DNA from: DATMTS01 sp035564555
GTDB lineage: Bacteria > Actinomycetota > Actinomycetes > Actinomycetales > Microbacteriaceae
Length of the DNA: 52,663 nucleotides
Direction of reading: 5' to 3'
Assembly: GCA_035564555.1 (NCBI GenBank)
Contig: DATMTS010000016.1
Location: forward strand, 1 to 52,663
The notes beneath the pieces are model-generated. The model was given only the letters and a program-made list of their open reading frames with translations. It was not told the DNA's origin and made no database searches. The position numbers and the translations under genes are program-made. The first letter of the stretch is position 1, and each line of letters starts with the position of its first letter. Shown here one piece after another: positions 16,484 to 24,709 of this stretch.

Positions 16484-17148
16484 TTCGAACGCTGGTGGTC
16501 GACGACGATTTTCGCGTCGCGCACATCCACGCGGAACGCGTAGCCAAGGTGCCCGGCTTCGAATGCGTGGGAGAAGCACACACGGCGGCTCAGGCGCGCG
16601 CCGCGATCGATGAATTGAAGCCCGATCTGCTGCTGCTGGACGTGTACCTGCCCGACGAGAGCGGACTGTCGCTGCTGCGTTCGCTGCACTCCATGGACGA
16701 GCCGCCGGATTGCATCCTGATCACCGCGGCGCGCGACCTCGAGACCGTGCGTTCGGCCATGCGCGGCGGGGCGTTCTACTACCTGGTGAAGCCGTTCGGG
16801 TTCGATCAGTTCGCGCGCGAGCTCGAGGCGTACCGGTCGTGGCACGCCCAGTCCAGCTCGGGCGGCAACGCAGACCAGGCGTCCGTCGACGAGCTCTTCG
16901 GCATGCAACGGGCGCCGCGCAGCGACGCCTTGCGTCGTCGGCTGCCGCCCACCATGCACAAGGTGTACGCGGTGGTTCGGGATGCCGCCGAGCCGATCGG
17001 AGCGGCGGCTGTGGCCGACGAGCTCGGCATGAGCCGGCCGACGGCGCAGCGGTACCTGACGGAGCTGGAGCGGCGCGGCCTAGTCGAGCTGCACTTGGAA
17101 TACGGCTCGACCGGCCGGCCGACCAACGCCTACCGGGCGCGCGGCTGA
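16480..17148 (+). CDS. CitB/DcuR-type response regulator
   Basis: A 222-residue regulator. The receiver domain spans about 1-120 with the acidic pocket D8-D10, phospho-acceptor Asp54 (LLLDVYLPDES) and Lys in LVKPFGF. The C-terminal winged HTH lies at about 150-220 (ADELGMSRPTAQRYLTELER). This architecture always pairs with CitA/DcuS-type kinases, here encoded just upstream with a 4-bp overlap. Its likely target is the ABC importer promoter with iterated 10-mers at 11665-11707, which is an inference from gene order. Confidence 0.93.
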   Translation: MIRTLVVDDDFRVAHIHAERVAKVPGFECVGEAHTAAQARAAIDELKPDLLLLDVYLPDESGLSLLRSLHSMDEPPDCILITAARDLETVRSAMRGGAFYYLVKPFGFDQFARELEAYRSWHAQSSSGGNADQASVDELFGMQRAPRSDALRRRLPPTMHKVYAVVRDAAEPIGAAAVADELGMSRPTAQRYLTELERRGLVELHLEYGSTGRPTNAYRARG

Positions 17149-17166
17149 GCCTGCTCCGATATCGCG

Positions 17167-17230
17167 AGAGTGCCCGTTTCCGACGAGTGCGCCCGCTGCA
17201 GCGGGAACTCTCGTCGGAAACGGGCACTCT
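17167..17230. terminator. 64-bp nested palindrome between convergent genes
   Basis: Perfect 21-bp arms (17167-17187 and 17210-17230; the left arm begins AGAGTGCCCGTTTCC) enclose a perfect 14-bp palindrome CCCGCTGCAGCGGG (17192-17205). It lies between the response regulator stop and the helicase stop, both pointing toward it, so a bidirectional terminator is the simple reading. The arm length and nesting exceed what termination needs. Confidence 0.8.
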
Positions 17231-17257
17231 GGGTTCGTCGGGCCTGGGGCCCGATCG

Positions 17258-19300
17258 TCAGGCGGTCGGTGCGGTGACGCTCACGGCGAGGTCGGTGATC
17301 GACTGGTCGCCGGGGATCACGGGCTGGAACGACGCCTCGATCTCGGCCCGGCCGAGCAGGTCGTCCATGCGGCGACGACGCTGACGCGGGATGAGGGTCA
17401 CGACGGTGCCCTGCTTGCCGGCGCGGCCGGTGCGGCCGGAGCGGTGCAGGTACGTCTTGTACTCGTCCGGGGCATCCGCTTGGATGACCAGGTCGATGTC
17501 GTCGACATGGATGCCGCGAGCGGCGACATCCGTGGCTACGAGCACGTTGACGCGGCCGCTGGTCAGCTTCTCCAGGTTGCGGGTGCGGCGAGACTGGTTG
17601 AGGTCTCCGTGCAGGCTGACGGCGGGGATGCCGGCATCGTCGAGTTGATCGGCGAGTTGCTCCGCGAAGGCGCGGGTGCGGGCGAAGACGAGGGTCTTGC
17701 CGTCGCGATCGGTCAGCTGCTCGATGATCGCACCCTTGTCACGGTGCTCGATGACGAACACGTGGTGGTCGATGGTGCTGGAGGCCTGGTCTTCACCGGC
17801 GACCTCGTGAACCGTCGGGTCGACGAGGAACTCGTCGACGAGCGACGCGACGCCCTTGTCGAGCGTGGCCGAGAACAACAGCTTCTGGCCGCCGTCCGCG
17901 GTGTGGCGCAGGATGCGCTGCACCGGTTCGAGGAACCCCAGGTCGCACATGTGGTCGGCCTCGTCGAGCACGGTGATCGCCACCTGGCTGAGGTCGAGGC
18001 GACCCTGCTCGATGAGGTCTTCGATGCGCCCGGGCGTGCCGATCACGATGTCGACGCCACGCTGCAGCGCGCCGACCTGGCGGTGCTGCGGCACGCCGCC
18101 GTAGATCTGGGTGGTGAACAGGCCGACACTGCGCGCGATCGGCTGCACGGTGCGGTCGATCTGCAGCGCAAGCTCGCGGGTCGGCGCGAGGATCAGCGCA
18201 CGGGGCTTGCGCCCCATCTGGCGCTTCTTGCCGCCGCCGTTCTCCATCAGACGCTCCACGACGGGGGCGCCGAATGCGATGGTCTTGCCGCTGCCCGTGC
18301 GACCGCGGCCCAGCACATCCTTGCCCGCGAGAACGTCGGGAATGGTGGCCGCCTGGATCGGGAACGGCTTCTCGGCGCCGAGCGCGACCAGTTCGCGCAC
18401 GATGTTGCCGCCGAGTCCGAGGTCTGCGAAGCTCACGCCCTCGACATCGGATGCCTGGATCGCGTCGGCCTCGAGGCGCTCGAGCACGATGTCGTCGTTC
18501 GAGGTGAAGTGATGGCCCTCGGCGTTTGAACTCGTCGACGGCCGGCTCGGGTAGAAGTTGGAGTCGCGGCGCTCGGTGCGCGGGCGATCGTCGTGGTCAC
18601 GACGCGGCGGACGCTCGTCGTAGGAACGTCGGGGGGCGCGGTCACCGAAGTCGCGGCGCGGGGCGCGGTCACTGAAATCGCGACGGGGAGCCTGGTCGCC
18701 GAAGTCGCGACGGGGGCGATCGCTCGCGTCACGACGCGGGGCGCGGTCGTCCTGGTCACGACGCGGCGCACGCTCGTCGTAGGAACGTCGGGGGGCGCGG
18801 TCATCCTGGTCGCGACGCGGGCCACGATCGCCGAACTCACGACGCGGGCCACGATCGCCGAAATCGCGGCGCGGCGCACGGTCATCCTGGTCACGACGCG
18901 GCGCACGATCACCGAAATCACGACGCGGCGCACGGTCATCCTGGTCACGACGCGGCGCACGATCACCGAAGTCACGACGCGGCGCACGATCATCGCGGTC
19001 ACGACGCGGGGCACGATCGTCTCCATCGCGGCGCGGTGCACGGTCGTCGCGACGCGGCTCCCAGTTCGAACGCTTCTCGCGAGGCTCCCAATTGGGCCGT
19101 TCGGAGCGGCTGCCGCCGGTCGACGACGTCGCCGACCGATCGGATCGCGCTGCGCGGTCTTCGGCGTTCCAGCGCTGCTTCTTGGGAGCGGCGCCTTCGG
19201 TCTCGGGCCGATAGCCGCGGTGACCGGGACTGCGGCTGCCGATCTTTGGGCCGGACTTCTTGGCCGGACGCGTGCCGGCGGGCTTCTTGTTGTAAGGCAT
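17258..19300 (-). CDS. DEAD-box RNA helicase with Arg/Asp repeat region
   Basis: About 680 residues from ATG 19300 (an upstream ATG at 19330 is possible). The N-terminal 80 residues are basic and disordered. About 18 copies of a nine-residue D-x-(D/G)-D-R-A-P-R-R repeat follow (about 85-245). The helicase core shows the Q motif KPFPIQAATIPD, Walker A RTGSGKT, PTREL, VLDEADHMCDLGF, SAT, ARGIHVDDID and HRSGRTGRAG. It probably remodels structured RNA, for example in ribosome assembly or cold stress. The charged repeat is placed before, not after, the core, unlike CsdA/DeaD tails. The stop faces the nested palindrome at 17167-17230. Confidence 0.93.
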   Translation of the reverse strand: MPYNKKPAGTRPAKKSGPKIGSRSPGHRGYRPETEGAAPKKQRWNAEDRAARSDRSATSSTGGSRSERPNWEPREKRSNWEPRRDDRAPRRDGDDRAPRRDRDDRAPRRDFGDRAPRRDQDDRAPRRDFGDRAPRRDQDDRAPRRDFGDRGPRREFGDRGPRRDQDDRAPRRSYDERAPRRDQDDRAPRRDASDRPRRDFGDQAPRRDFSDRAPRRDFGDRAPRRSYDERPPRRDHDDRPRTERRDSNFYPSRPSTSSNAEGHHFTSNDDIVLERLEADAIQASDVEGVSFADLGLGGNIVRELVALGAEKPFPIQAATIPDVLAGKDVLGRGRTGSGKTIAFGAPVVERLMENGGGKKRQMGRKPRALILAPTRELALQIDRTVQPIARSVGLFTTQIYGGVPQHRQVGALQRGVDIVIGTPGRIEDLIEQGRLDLSQVAITVLDEADHMCDLGFLEPVQRILRHTADGGQKLLFSATLDKGVASLVDEFLVDPTVHEVAGEDQASSTIDHHVFVIEHRDKGAIIEQLTDRDGKTLVFARTRAFAEQLADQLDDAGIPAVSLHGDLNQSRRTRNLEKLTSGRVNVLVATDVAARGIHVDDIDLVIQADAPDEYKTYLHRSGRTGRAGKQGTVVTLIPRQRRRRMDDLLGRAEIEASFQPVIPGDQSITDLAVSVTAPTA
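18563..19048 (-). repeat. 27-bp tandem coding repeat in the helicase gene
   Basis: About 18 head-to-tail units of 27 bp encode nine-residue repeats such as DQDDRAPRR and DFGDRAPRR. Units alternate DQD and FGD forms in pairs, and one unit is a residue shorter, a sign of expansion by 54-bp blocks. Confidence 0.85.
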
Positions 19301-19423
19301 GACAGATTTCTGGGTTGGATTCGATTGCATGGCAGAACCCGCGGCGGAAGTGCCGCGTCCTTGCAAGATCCAGCTGCTTCGGTGCGCTGGGCCGTTCACA
19401 TACAGTGATCATTCGCGGTCGAC

Positions 19424-19438
19424 GGCGCTTTCAGCGCC
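19424..19438. terminator. Small hairpin in the paaG-helicase gap
   Basis: GGCGCT, loop TTC, AGCGCC: a perfect 6-bp stem in the 257-bp gap 19301-19557. It may end the paa message coming from the right on the minus strand. The rest of the gap should hold the helicase promoter and a long leader; no convincing -10/-35 pair or second gene was found there. Confidence 0.4.
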
Positions 19439-19557
19439 TTCCGCAAAACCGGCCCGCTTGACTTACAAACCCATCCGCGCACAGCGCGGTGTCAAGAGCC
19501 GACCTGGCTACGTTACAGCATTTCGGCTGGGAATGCGCCCGTGCGCCCCGATCGGCC

Positions 19558-20340
19558 TCAGCGACCCGTGAAGCGCGGCGGCCGTTTGGCCTGGAACGCG
19601 GCGAACCCCTCGCGATAGTCCTCACTGTCGCAGAGATCGGCCTGCGCCACGTTCTCGGCCGCCATCGACTGCCAGAGGCCGAGTCTCTCGTCGCGCAGCG
19701 CCTGCACCAGCGCCTTGCTCGCCACGAACGCGCGGGTGGCGCCCGCCGCGGCCGCTCGCGACGCGTGCACCGCGGCATCCATCACCTCATCGGCCGGGAA
19801 CACGCGCGAGAACAGCCCGGACGTCACCGCCTCCTGACCCGACATCAGCCGGCCGGTGTAGACCAGGTCGAGCGTCTTGTGCGCTCCGAGCCGCTCGTAG
19901 AACAACGCGTGGCCGCCGGAGTCAAGGGTGGCACCCAGATTGGCGAACGGTGAGCCGATCTTCGCCGTATCGGCGACATAGACGACGTCGGTCGCGATCA
20001 AGAGGCCCAGCCCGACGCCGAGGCAGGCGCCGTGCGCGACGGCGAACGTCGGCGCCGGAAAGGCGCTCATGCGTTGCAGCAGCGGAGTGACCAGCCCGTC
20101 AAGGTAGCCGAGCACGTCGTCGTCCCGCGGGTCGACGCCCGAGATGTCCCGACCCGCGCAGAACGCGCGCCCCTCGCCGCACAACACGAGCGCCCGCACC
20201 GATCCCTCGGCGACGGCGGCGGAGGCATCGGCATACGCCTCGGACAGTTCACCGAGCGCAGCGGCATCCAGCGCGTTGAGCTTCTCCGGAGCGTTCAGCG
20301 TCACCGTCGCGACGGCATCCTCGATGGTCAGGTCGATCAC
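19558..20340 (-). CDS. paaG: 1,2-epoxyphenylacetyl-CoA isomerase-like crotonase (PaaG-type)
   Basis: A 260-residue crotonase-fold enzyme from GTG 20340 (ribosome binding site GAGAGGAAG). The oxyanion segments are AFCAGRDISG and AHGACLGVGL. The hydratase glutamates are absent; instead Asp140 lies in NLGATLDSGG, the position of the single catalytic acid of PaaG, which converts the ring epoxide to the oxepin-CoA. It is the last gene of the paaABCDE operon, 26 bp after paaE. A different crotonase with two glutamates (32013-32756) fits PaaF, which supports this assignment. Confidence 0.85.
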   Translation of the reverse strand: MIDLTIEDAVATVTLNAPEKLNALDAAALGELSEAYADASAAVAEGSVRALVLCGEGRAFCAGRDISGVDPRDDDVLGYLDGLVTPLLQRMSAFPAPTFAVAHGACLGVGLGLLIATDVVYVADTAKIGSPFANLGATLDSGGHALFYERLGAHKTLDLVYTGRLMSGQEAVTSGLFSRVFPADEVMDAAVHASRAAAAGATRAFVASKALVQALRDERLGLWQSMAAENVAQADLCDSEDYREGFAAFQAKRPPRFTGR

Positions 20341-20366
20341 TGCGTCTTCCTCTCGTTCGGTACCGC

Positions 20367-21467
20367 TCACACGTCGTAATCGACCGCAACCGTCTCGGTC
20401 AGCGGATGCGACTGGCAGGTCAGCACATAGCCGCGCTCCAACTCCTCCGGTTCGAGCGCGTAGTTCTCGGTCATCCGCACGTCGCCGGAGACCAGCCGCG
20501 CCCGACACGTGCCGCACACGCCGCCCGTGCAAGCGAACGGAACGTCGGGCCGCACCCGCAGCGCAGCGTTCAGCACCGACTCGTTCGCGTCAACCGGCGT
20601 GGTCACGGTCTGCGTCTGACCGTCGAGCGTGAATCGGATCTCGAACGTCTTCTCACCCTCGCGGACCACCACCGGGCGGCCGACGTCACCGGCGACCTCG
20701 CCCGGATCACCCGTCGTGAACAGTTCGAACCGGATGTGCGAGCGGTCCACGCCCACGCTCTCCAACGTGTCGCGGCACAGCTGCACGAGCTCGAACGGTC
20801 CGCACAGGAACCACTCGTCAACCGTGGCGGCCGGGATGATCGTGTCGAGCATGCGACGCAACCGCTGTTCGTCGATGCGTCCGGAGAGCAACGGCGCGGA
20901 ACGCTGCTCGCGGGAAAGCACGTGGTGCAGTTCCAGGCGTGCCGGGTAGCGGTCCTTGAGGTCGCTGAGTTCCTCGAGGAACATCACGTCGACGGTCGTG
21001 CGGTTGGTGTAGACGATGGTGAACTGCGACGAGGCGGAGCGGGCGAGCACCGTGTGCGCGAGCGACATCAGGGGCGTGATGCCGCTGCCGGCAGCGATGC
21101 CCACGATGTGCCTGCCGTCGAGATCGTCGAGGTCGGTCGTGAACGTGCCCTGCGGGCTCATCACGTCGATGCGGTCGCCGACCCTCAACTCGTCGTTGGC
21201 CCATGTCGAGAACATGCCACCGAGATCCCGTTTGATCGCCACACTGAGCGACCCGGGCGCCGGCGGCCGGCAGATCGAGTAGCTGCGGCGCAGTTCGCGC
21301 CCGCCGACGCGTGCACGCAATGCCACGTGCTGACCGGGCAGGTAGTCGTACTCGCCCTGCAGCTCGTCGGGCACGGCGAAGGTGACTTCCACGCTCGCTG
21401 CGGTCAGTGCCCGGATGTCTGCGACCGTGAGCTCATGGAATCTGGCGCGATGCTTGGTGGCCGGCAT
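20367..21467 (-). CDS. paaE: Phenylacetyl-CoA epoxidase reductase subunit PaaE
   Basis: A 366-residue NAD(P)H:flavin/iron-sulfur reductase that feeds electrons to the PaaA diiron centre. It has an FAD domain (RRSYSICRPP, residues about 60-70), an NAD(P) domain (GIAAGSGITPLMS, then FLCGPFELV) and a C-terminal plant-type 2Fe-2S ferredoxin with Cys313, Cys318, Cys321 and Cys351 (CTGGVCGTC, then LTCQSHP). Length matches E. coli PaaE. Start ATG overlaps the paaD stop (TGATG). Confidence 0.97.
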   Translation of the reverse strand: MPATKHRARFHELTVADIRALTAASVEVTFAVPDELQGEYDYLPGQHVALRARVGGRELRRSYSICRPPAPGSLSVAIKRDLGGMFSTWANDELRVGDRIDVMSPQGTFTTDLDDLDGRHIVGIAAGSGITPLMSLAHTVLARSASSQFTIVYTNRTTVDVMFLEELSDLKDRYPARLELHHVLSREQRSAPLLSGRIDEQRLRRMLDTIIPAATVDEWFLCGPFELVQLCRDTLESVGVDRSHIRFELFTTGDPGEVAGDVGRPVVVREGEKTFEIRFTLDGQTQTVTTPVDANESVLNAALRVRPDVPFACTGGVCGTCRARLVSGDVRMTENYALEPEELERGYVLTCQSHPLTETVAVDYDV

Positions 21468-22087
21468 CACAGCACCTTGAAGTAGTCGAACGGCTCGAGG
21501 CAGTCGCCGCACTCGTAGAGCGCCTTGCAGGAGGTCGACCCGAATCGGGAGAGTTCGTGCGTGTTCAGCGACGAGCAGTGCGGGCACTTCACCGAGAGCG
21601 AGAGCCGCACCGGGCTCCGTGCGCCGTGCGGCGAAGCACCGTTGGGCGGCGCGATGCCGAACTCGCGCAGCTTCTGCTTGCCGGCATCCGTCATCCAGTC
21701 GGTGGTCCACGCCGGGGCGAGCGTGAGCACGACGCGAACGTCGTCGAAGCCCGCCTCGGAGAGAGCGGATGCGACATCGGCACGCATCGCGTCCATCGCG
21801 GGGCATCCGCTGTAGGTGGGGGTGAGCACGACCACCACGCAGCCATCGACCACCTCGACGCCTCTCAGCACCCCCAGGTCTTCGATGGTCAGCACCGGGA
21901 TCTCCGGGTCCACCACGGATGCCGCGGCACGCCACGCCCGGGTGCGATCCGCGTCTGCCGGTCGAGGAGGCAGCGAGGAAGAAGCGGCCATGTCGAGACC
22001 AGGACGAGAGGCCTCCCCCGGTCTGGTTACGTGCGCTCGCCGGCGCTCGCTCGCCACTGGACCACCGAACGCGTTCGCGGTCACCAT
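21467..22087 (-). CDS. paaD: Phenylacetyl-CoA epoxidase maturation protein PaaD
   Basis: A DUF59/MIP18-family protein needed to mature the epoxidase. The core has VVDPEIPVLTIEDLGVLRGV and LTPTYSGCPAMDAMRADV. The C-terminus carries a four-Cys set, CPHCSS and then CKALYECGDC, ending in PFDYFKVL. The given start (ATG 22087) overlaps paaC by seven bases and yields 206 residues; ATG 21991 yields 174, closer to the usual length. The first 32 residues look like unstructured filler, so the start is open. Confidence 0.93.
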   Translation of the reverse strand: MVTANAFGGPVASERRRAHVTRPGEASRPGLDMAASSSLPPRPADADRTRAWRAAASVVDPEIPVLTIEDLGVLRGVEVVDGCVVVVLTPTYSGCPAMDAMRADVASALSEAGFDDVRVVLTLAPAWTTDWMTDAGKQKLREFGIAPPNGASPHGARSPVRLSLSVKCPHCSSLNTHELSRFGSTSCKALYECGDCLEPFDYFKVL

Positions 22088-22905
22088 GTCGCCCCCGGAT
22101 GGGCGCGGGCCAGCACCTGCATCTCGGCGAGGAGGTGTCCGAGATGTTCGGAGTGGCTGCCTCGGCGACCACCTCCCGAGGAGACGAAGCCGCGCGGTTC
22201 ATCCAGCTCGGCCTGTGCCAGGACGGCAGCGGTCGATGCATCGAATTCGTCACGCAGACTCGACGTCCGCGGCGCGACACCCTCGAGCCGGTCGTACAAC
22301 GCATCGTCGACGAACAGTTCATCGACGTACGGCCACAGGTCTGCCAAGGCGACCGTCATTCGCCGGCGCGACTCGTCGGTGCCACCGGCCAGTCGCAGCA
22401 CCCATTGGTCGGCGTGGTCGCGGTGGTAATCCACCTCCTTGACCGCTTTGGCCGCGATCGCGGCGAGCGTCGGGTCATCGGATGCCTGCAGCCGGTCGTA
22501 GAGCTCGAAGAGGTAGTGCGCCGCGATGAACTGCCGCGCGATGGTGTGCGCGAAGTCGCCGTTGGGCTGCTCGAACAGATGCGCACTGCGGAACTCGGGC
22601 TCATCGCGGAAGTACGCGAGATCGTCCTCGGTTCGGCCGGATGCCGTACCGGCGTGATGGAGCAGCGAACGAGCGTGGCCGAGCAGGTCGAGCGCGATGT
22701 TGGCCAGGGCGACGTCCTCCTCGAGTTCCGGGGCGCGGGAGATCCAGCTGCCCAGTTGCTGGGCGAGGATGAGCGAGTCGTCGCCCAGGCGCAGCGCGTA
22801 TTCGGCGACGTCGTCGGATGCCGCCTCGCCCGCGTCGATGATCTCGGTCGACAGCGTCACGGTGTCGACCGAGACGTGCGCTTTCCCGTCCGCTGGTCGA
22901 GTCAC
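22081..22905 (-). CDS. paaC: Phenylacetyl-CoA epoxidase structural subunit PaaC
   Basis: A 274-residue ferritin-like subunit that pairs with PaaA but lacks a working metal site. Helical segments include LRLGDDSLILAQQLGSWI, EEDVALANIALDLLGHAR, DFAHTIARQFIAAHYLFELY and YHRDHADQWVLRLAGGT. The GTG start overlaps the paaB stop by four bases. Length is slightly above E. coli PaaC owing to an N-terminal extension of about 18 residues. Confidence 0.95.
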   Translation of the reverse strand: MTRPADGKAHVSVDTVTLSTEIIDAGEAASDDVAEYALRLGDDSLILAQQLGSWISRAPELEEDVALANIALDLLGHARSLLHHAGTASGRTEDDLAYFRDEPEFRSAHLFEQPNGDFAHTIARQFIAAHYLFELYDRLQASDDPTLAAIAAKAVKEVDYHRDHADQWVLRLAGGTDESRRRMTVALADLWPYVDELFVDDALYDRLEGVAPRTSSLRDEFDASTAAVLAQAELDEPRGFVSSGGGRRGSHSEHLGHLLAEMQVLARAHPGATW

Positions 22906-23198
22906 AGGTGCTTCACCCCCTCGCTGGCGGTGTAGTAGACGGCGTGCCGGTAGTTCTTGCCGGCGGGCGACTCGAAGAAGGCGCCCTTCGCATCCGGGTC
23001 ACTGGCAGTGATGGCATCCGATGGGACCACCCAGATCGACACGCCCTCGTTGCGCCGCGTGTAGAGGTCCCGCGCGTTGCGCACGGCCATGGTGGCGTCC
23101 GGCGCATGCAGTGACCCGACGTGCACATGACTGAGGCCCCGACTGGAACGCACGAACACTTCCCAGAGCGGCCAGAGCTCGCGGGCATCCTCGCTCAT
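22902..23198 (-). CDS. paaB: Phenylacetyl-CoA epoxidase subunit PaaB
   Basis: A 98-residue small subunit that bridges PaaAC heterodimers. The conserved opening WPLWEVFVRSSRGLSHVHVG and the stretch ARDLYTRRNEGVSIWVVPS identify it. The ATG overlaps the paaA stop by one base (TGATG), and its stop overlaps the paaC start. Confidence 0.96.
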   Translation of the reverse strand: MSEDARELWPLWEVFVRSSRGLSHVHVGSLHAPDATMAVRNARDLYTRRNEGVSIWVVPSDAITASDPDAKGAFFESPAGKNYRHAVYYTASEGVKHL

Positions 23199-24175
23199 CA
23201 CGCCGCCCCCGATCGTTCTGCCTGCTTGCGTGCGTACTCGGCGGCCGCCTCGCGCACCCACCGACCCTCCTCGTGCGCGTCGCGCCGGCGCCGCAGCCGC
23301 TCCGCGTTGGCGGGACCCCGACCGGCGAGCACCTCGTTGAACTCCGTCCAGTCGATCTCGCCCAGGTCGTATTCGCCGCTCTGTTCGTTCCAGCGCAGTT
23401 CCGGATCGGGCAGCGTCACGCCGAGCACCTCGGCCTGCGGCACCAGCATTCCGACGAACCGCTGCCGCAACTCGTCGTTCGAGAACCGCTTGATCTTCCA
23501 GGCCATCGAGCGAGCGGAATTCGGCGAGTCGGCATCCGGTGGACCGAACATCATCAGCGACGGCCAGTACCAGCGGTCGACGGCATCCTGTGCCATCGCG
23601 CGCTGCGCCGGGGTGCCGTGCATGAGCGCGAGCAGAATCTCGAAGCCCTGCCGCTGATGGAACGACTCCTCCTTGCAGATGCGCACCATCGCCCGGCCGT
23701 AGGGGGCGTACGAACAGCGGCACAACGGAACTTGATTGCAGATCGCCGCACCGTCGACTAGCCAGCCGATCGCCCCCATGTCCGCCCAGGTGGGCGTCGG
23801 GTAGTTGAAGATCGAGGAGTAGCGGGCTTTGCCGGCGATGAGCTGTTCCGTCATCTCCTCCCGGGTGATGCCGAGCGTCTGGGTGGCGGAGTACAGGTAC
23901 AGGCCGTGGCCCGCCTCGTCCTGCACCTTGGCCATCAGGATGGCCTTGCGTTTCAGGCTCGGCGCGCGCGTGATCCAATTCGCCTCGGGCTGCATGCCGA
24001 TGATCTCGGAGTGCGCGTGCTGCGACATCTGCCGGATCAGGGTCTTGCGGTAGTCGGCGGGCATCCAGTCACGGGGTTCGACCCGGGAGTCCGCTTCGAT
24101 GAGTTCGGCGAAGCGGCGTTCCTCGGCCGAGGGCTCGTGCTCCTGGACGGCTCGCAGGTCGGCTGGCGTGGTCAT
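23198..24175 (-). CDS. paaA: Phenylacetyl-CoA epoxidase catalytic subunit PaaA
   Basis: A 325-residue diiron monooxygenase that epoxidises the ring of phenylacetyl-CoA. Two ferritin-like EXXH motifs are visible: E87-A-G-H90 (KVQDEAGHGLYLY) and E170-S-F-H173 (CKEESFHQRQG). The family signature MSQHAHSEIIGMQPEANW is at 50-67. A GGAGC ribosome binding site precedes the ATG. It heads the paaABCDE-G operon and is transcribed away from paaI across a 87-bp gap that holds a PaaR-type operator. Confidence 0.98.
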   Translation of the reverse strand: MTTPADLRAVQEHEPSAEERRFAELIEADSRVEPRDWMPADYRKTLIRQMSQHAHSEIIGMQPEANWITRAPSLKRKAILMAKVQDEAGHGLYLYSATQTLGITREEMTEQLIAGKARYSSIFNYPTPTWADMGAIGWLVDGAAICNQVPLCRCSYAPYGRAMVRICKEESFHQRQGFEILLALMHGTPAQRAMAQDAVDRWYWPSLMMFGPPDADSPNSARSMAWKIKRFSNDELRQRFVGMLVPQAEVLGVTLPDPELRWNEQSGEYDLGEIDWTEFNEVLAGRGPANAERLRRRRDAHEEGRWVREAAAEYARKQAERSGAA

Positions 24176-24208
24176 GACGGTGCTCCTACGGTCGCGGGCA
24201 GCCTCTTT

Positions 24209-24230
24209 ACTGACCGATCGTTCGTTTAGT
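24209..24230. promoter_or_regulatory. PaaR-type operator between paaA and paaI
   Basis: The 22-bp site fits the pattern reported for Corynebacterium glutamicum PaaR, ACTNACCG, then NNCGNN, then CGGTNAGT, with a single mismatch (CGTT for CGGT). It lies between a TTTACT -35-like (24206) and a TATAAA -10-like box (24230-24235) facing paaI and overlaps the paaA promoter region. The pattern is recalled, not searched. Confidence 0.8.
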
Positions 24231-24262
24231 ATAAAGTCTAGTCAACCCGGTGTGGAGGCACT

Positions 24263-24691
24263 ATGACGACACGTGCGATGATGATCCGCGACCGCGCATC
24301 CGCAGCCCTCGGCATGGTCGTGGAGCGCGACGAGCCCGGCGTGGCGATCGTCAGCATGCGTGTCAGAGACGACATGCTCAACGGCTTCGGAGTCACGCAC
24401 GGGGGCATCGTCTTCTCCGTCGCCGACACGGCGTTCGCGATCGCGTGCAACGAAGACGAGAACGTCACTCTTGCCGCCGGCGCCGACATCACCTTCCTCA
24501 AACCGACGACGAGCGGCCAGACCCTGACCGCGACGGCCCGATTGCGTTCGAAGACCGGGCGCAGCGGCATCTACGACGTACAGGTGACCGACGAGACCGC
24601 GGATGTCGTCGCGGAGTTCCGCGGTCGCAGCCGCACCACGGGCCCCGCACGCGGCGCGGACCCGGCTCCCGCCCCCGGCGCTTCGGCCTGA
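24263..24691 (+). CDS. paaI: Hotdog-fold hydroxyphenylacetyl-CoA thioesterase PaaI
   Basis: A 142-residue thioesterase that hydrolyses CoA esters of dead-end ring metabolites and frees CoA. The PaaI signature is NGFGVTHGGIVFSVADTAFA, with Asn40, His46-Gly-Gly and Asp55 as the likely active site. The C-terminus is a short Ala/Pro-rich tail. A strong GTGGAGG ribosome binding site precedes ATG 24263. Divergent from paaA under the shared operator. Confidence 0.94.
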   Translation: MTTRAMMIRDRASAALGMVVERDEPGVAIVSMRVRDDMLNGFGVTHGGIVFSVADTAFAIACNEDENVTLAAGADITFLKPTTSGQTLTATARLRSKTGRSGIYDVQVTDETADVVAEFRGRSRTTGPARGADPAPAPGASA

Positions 24692-24709
24692 ACAGCCCCG
24701 CCCCCCTGT

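Noticed and set aside
18563..19048. Regularly spaced repeats resembling a CRISPR array
   Set aside because: The units are contiguous, 27 bp, without unique spacers, and encode a clean in-frame protein repeat in the helicase gene. No cas gene is near.
18593..19408. Long plus-strand frame rich in Val, Thr, Arg over the helicase repeat
   Set aside because: It is the antisense shadow of the 27-bp Arg/Asp repeat; a repeat without stops on one strand leaves other frames open as well. No start signal or family match.
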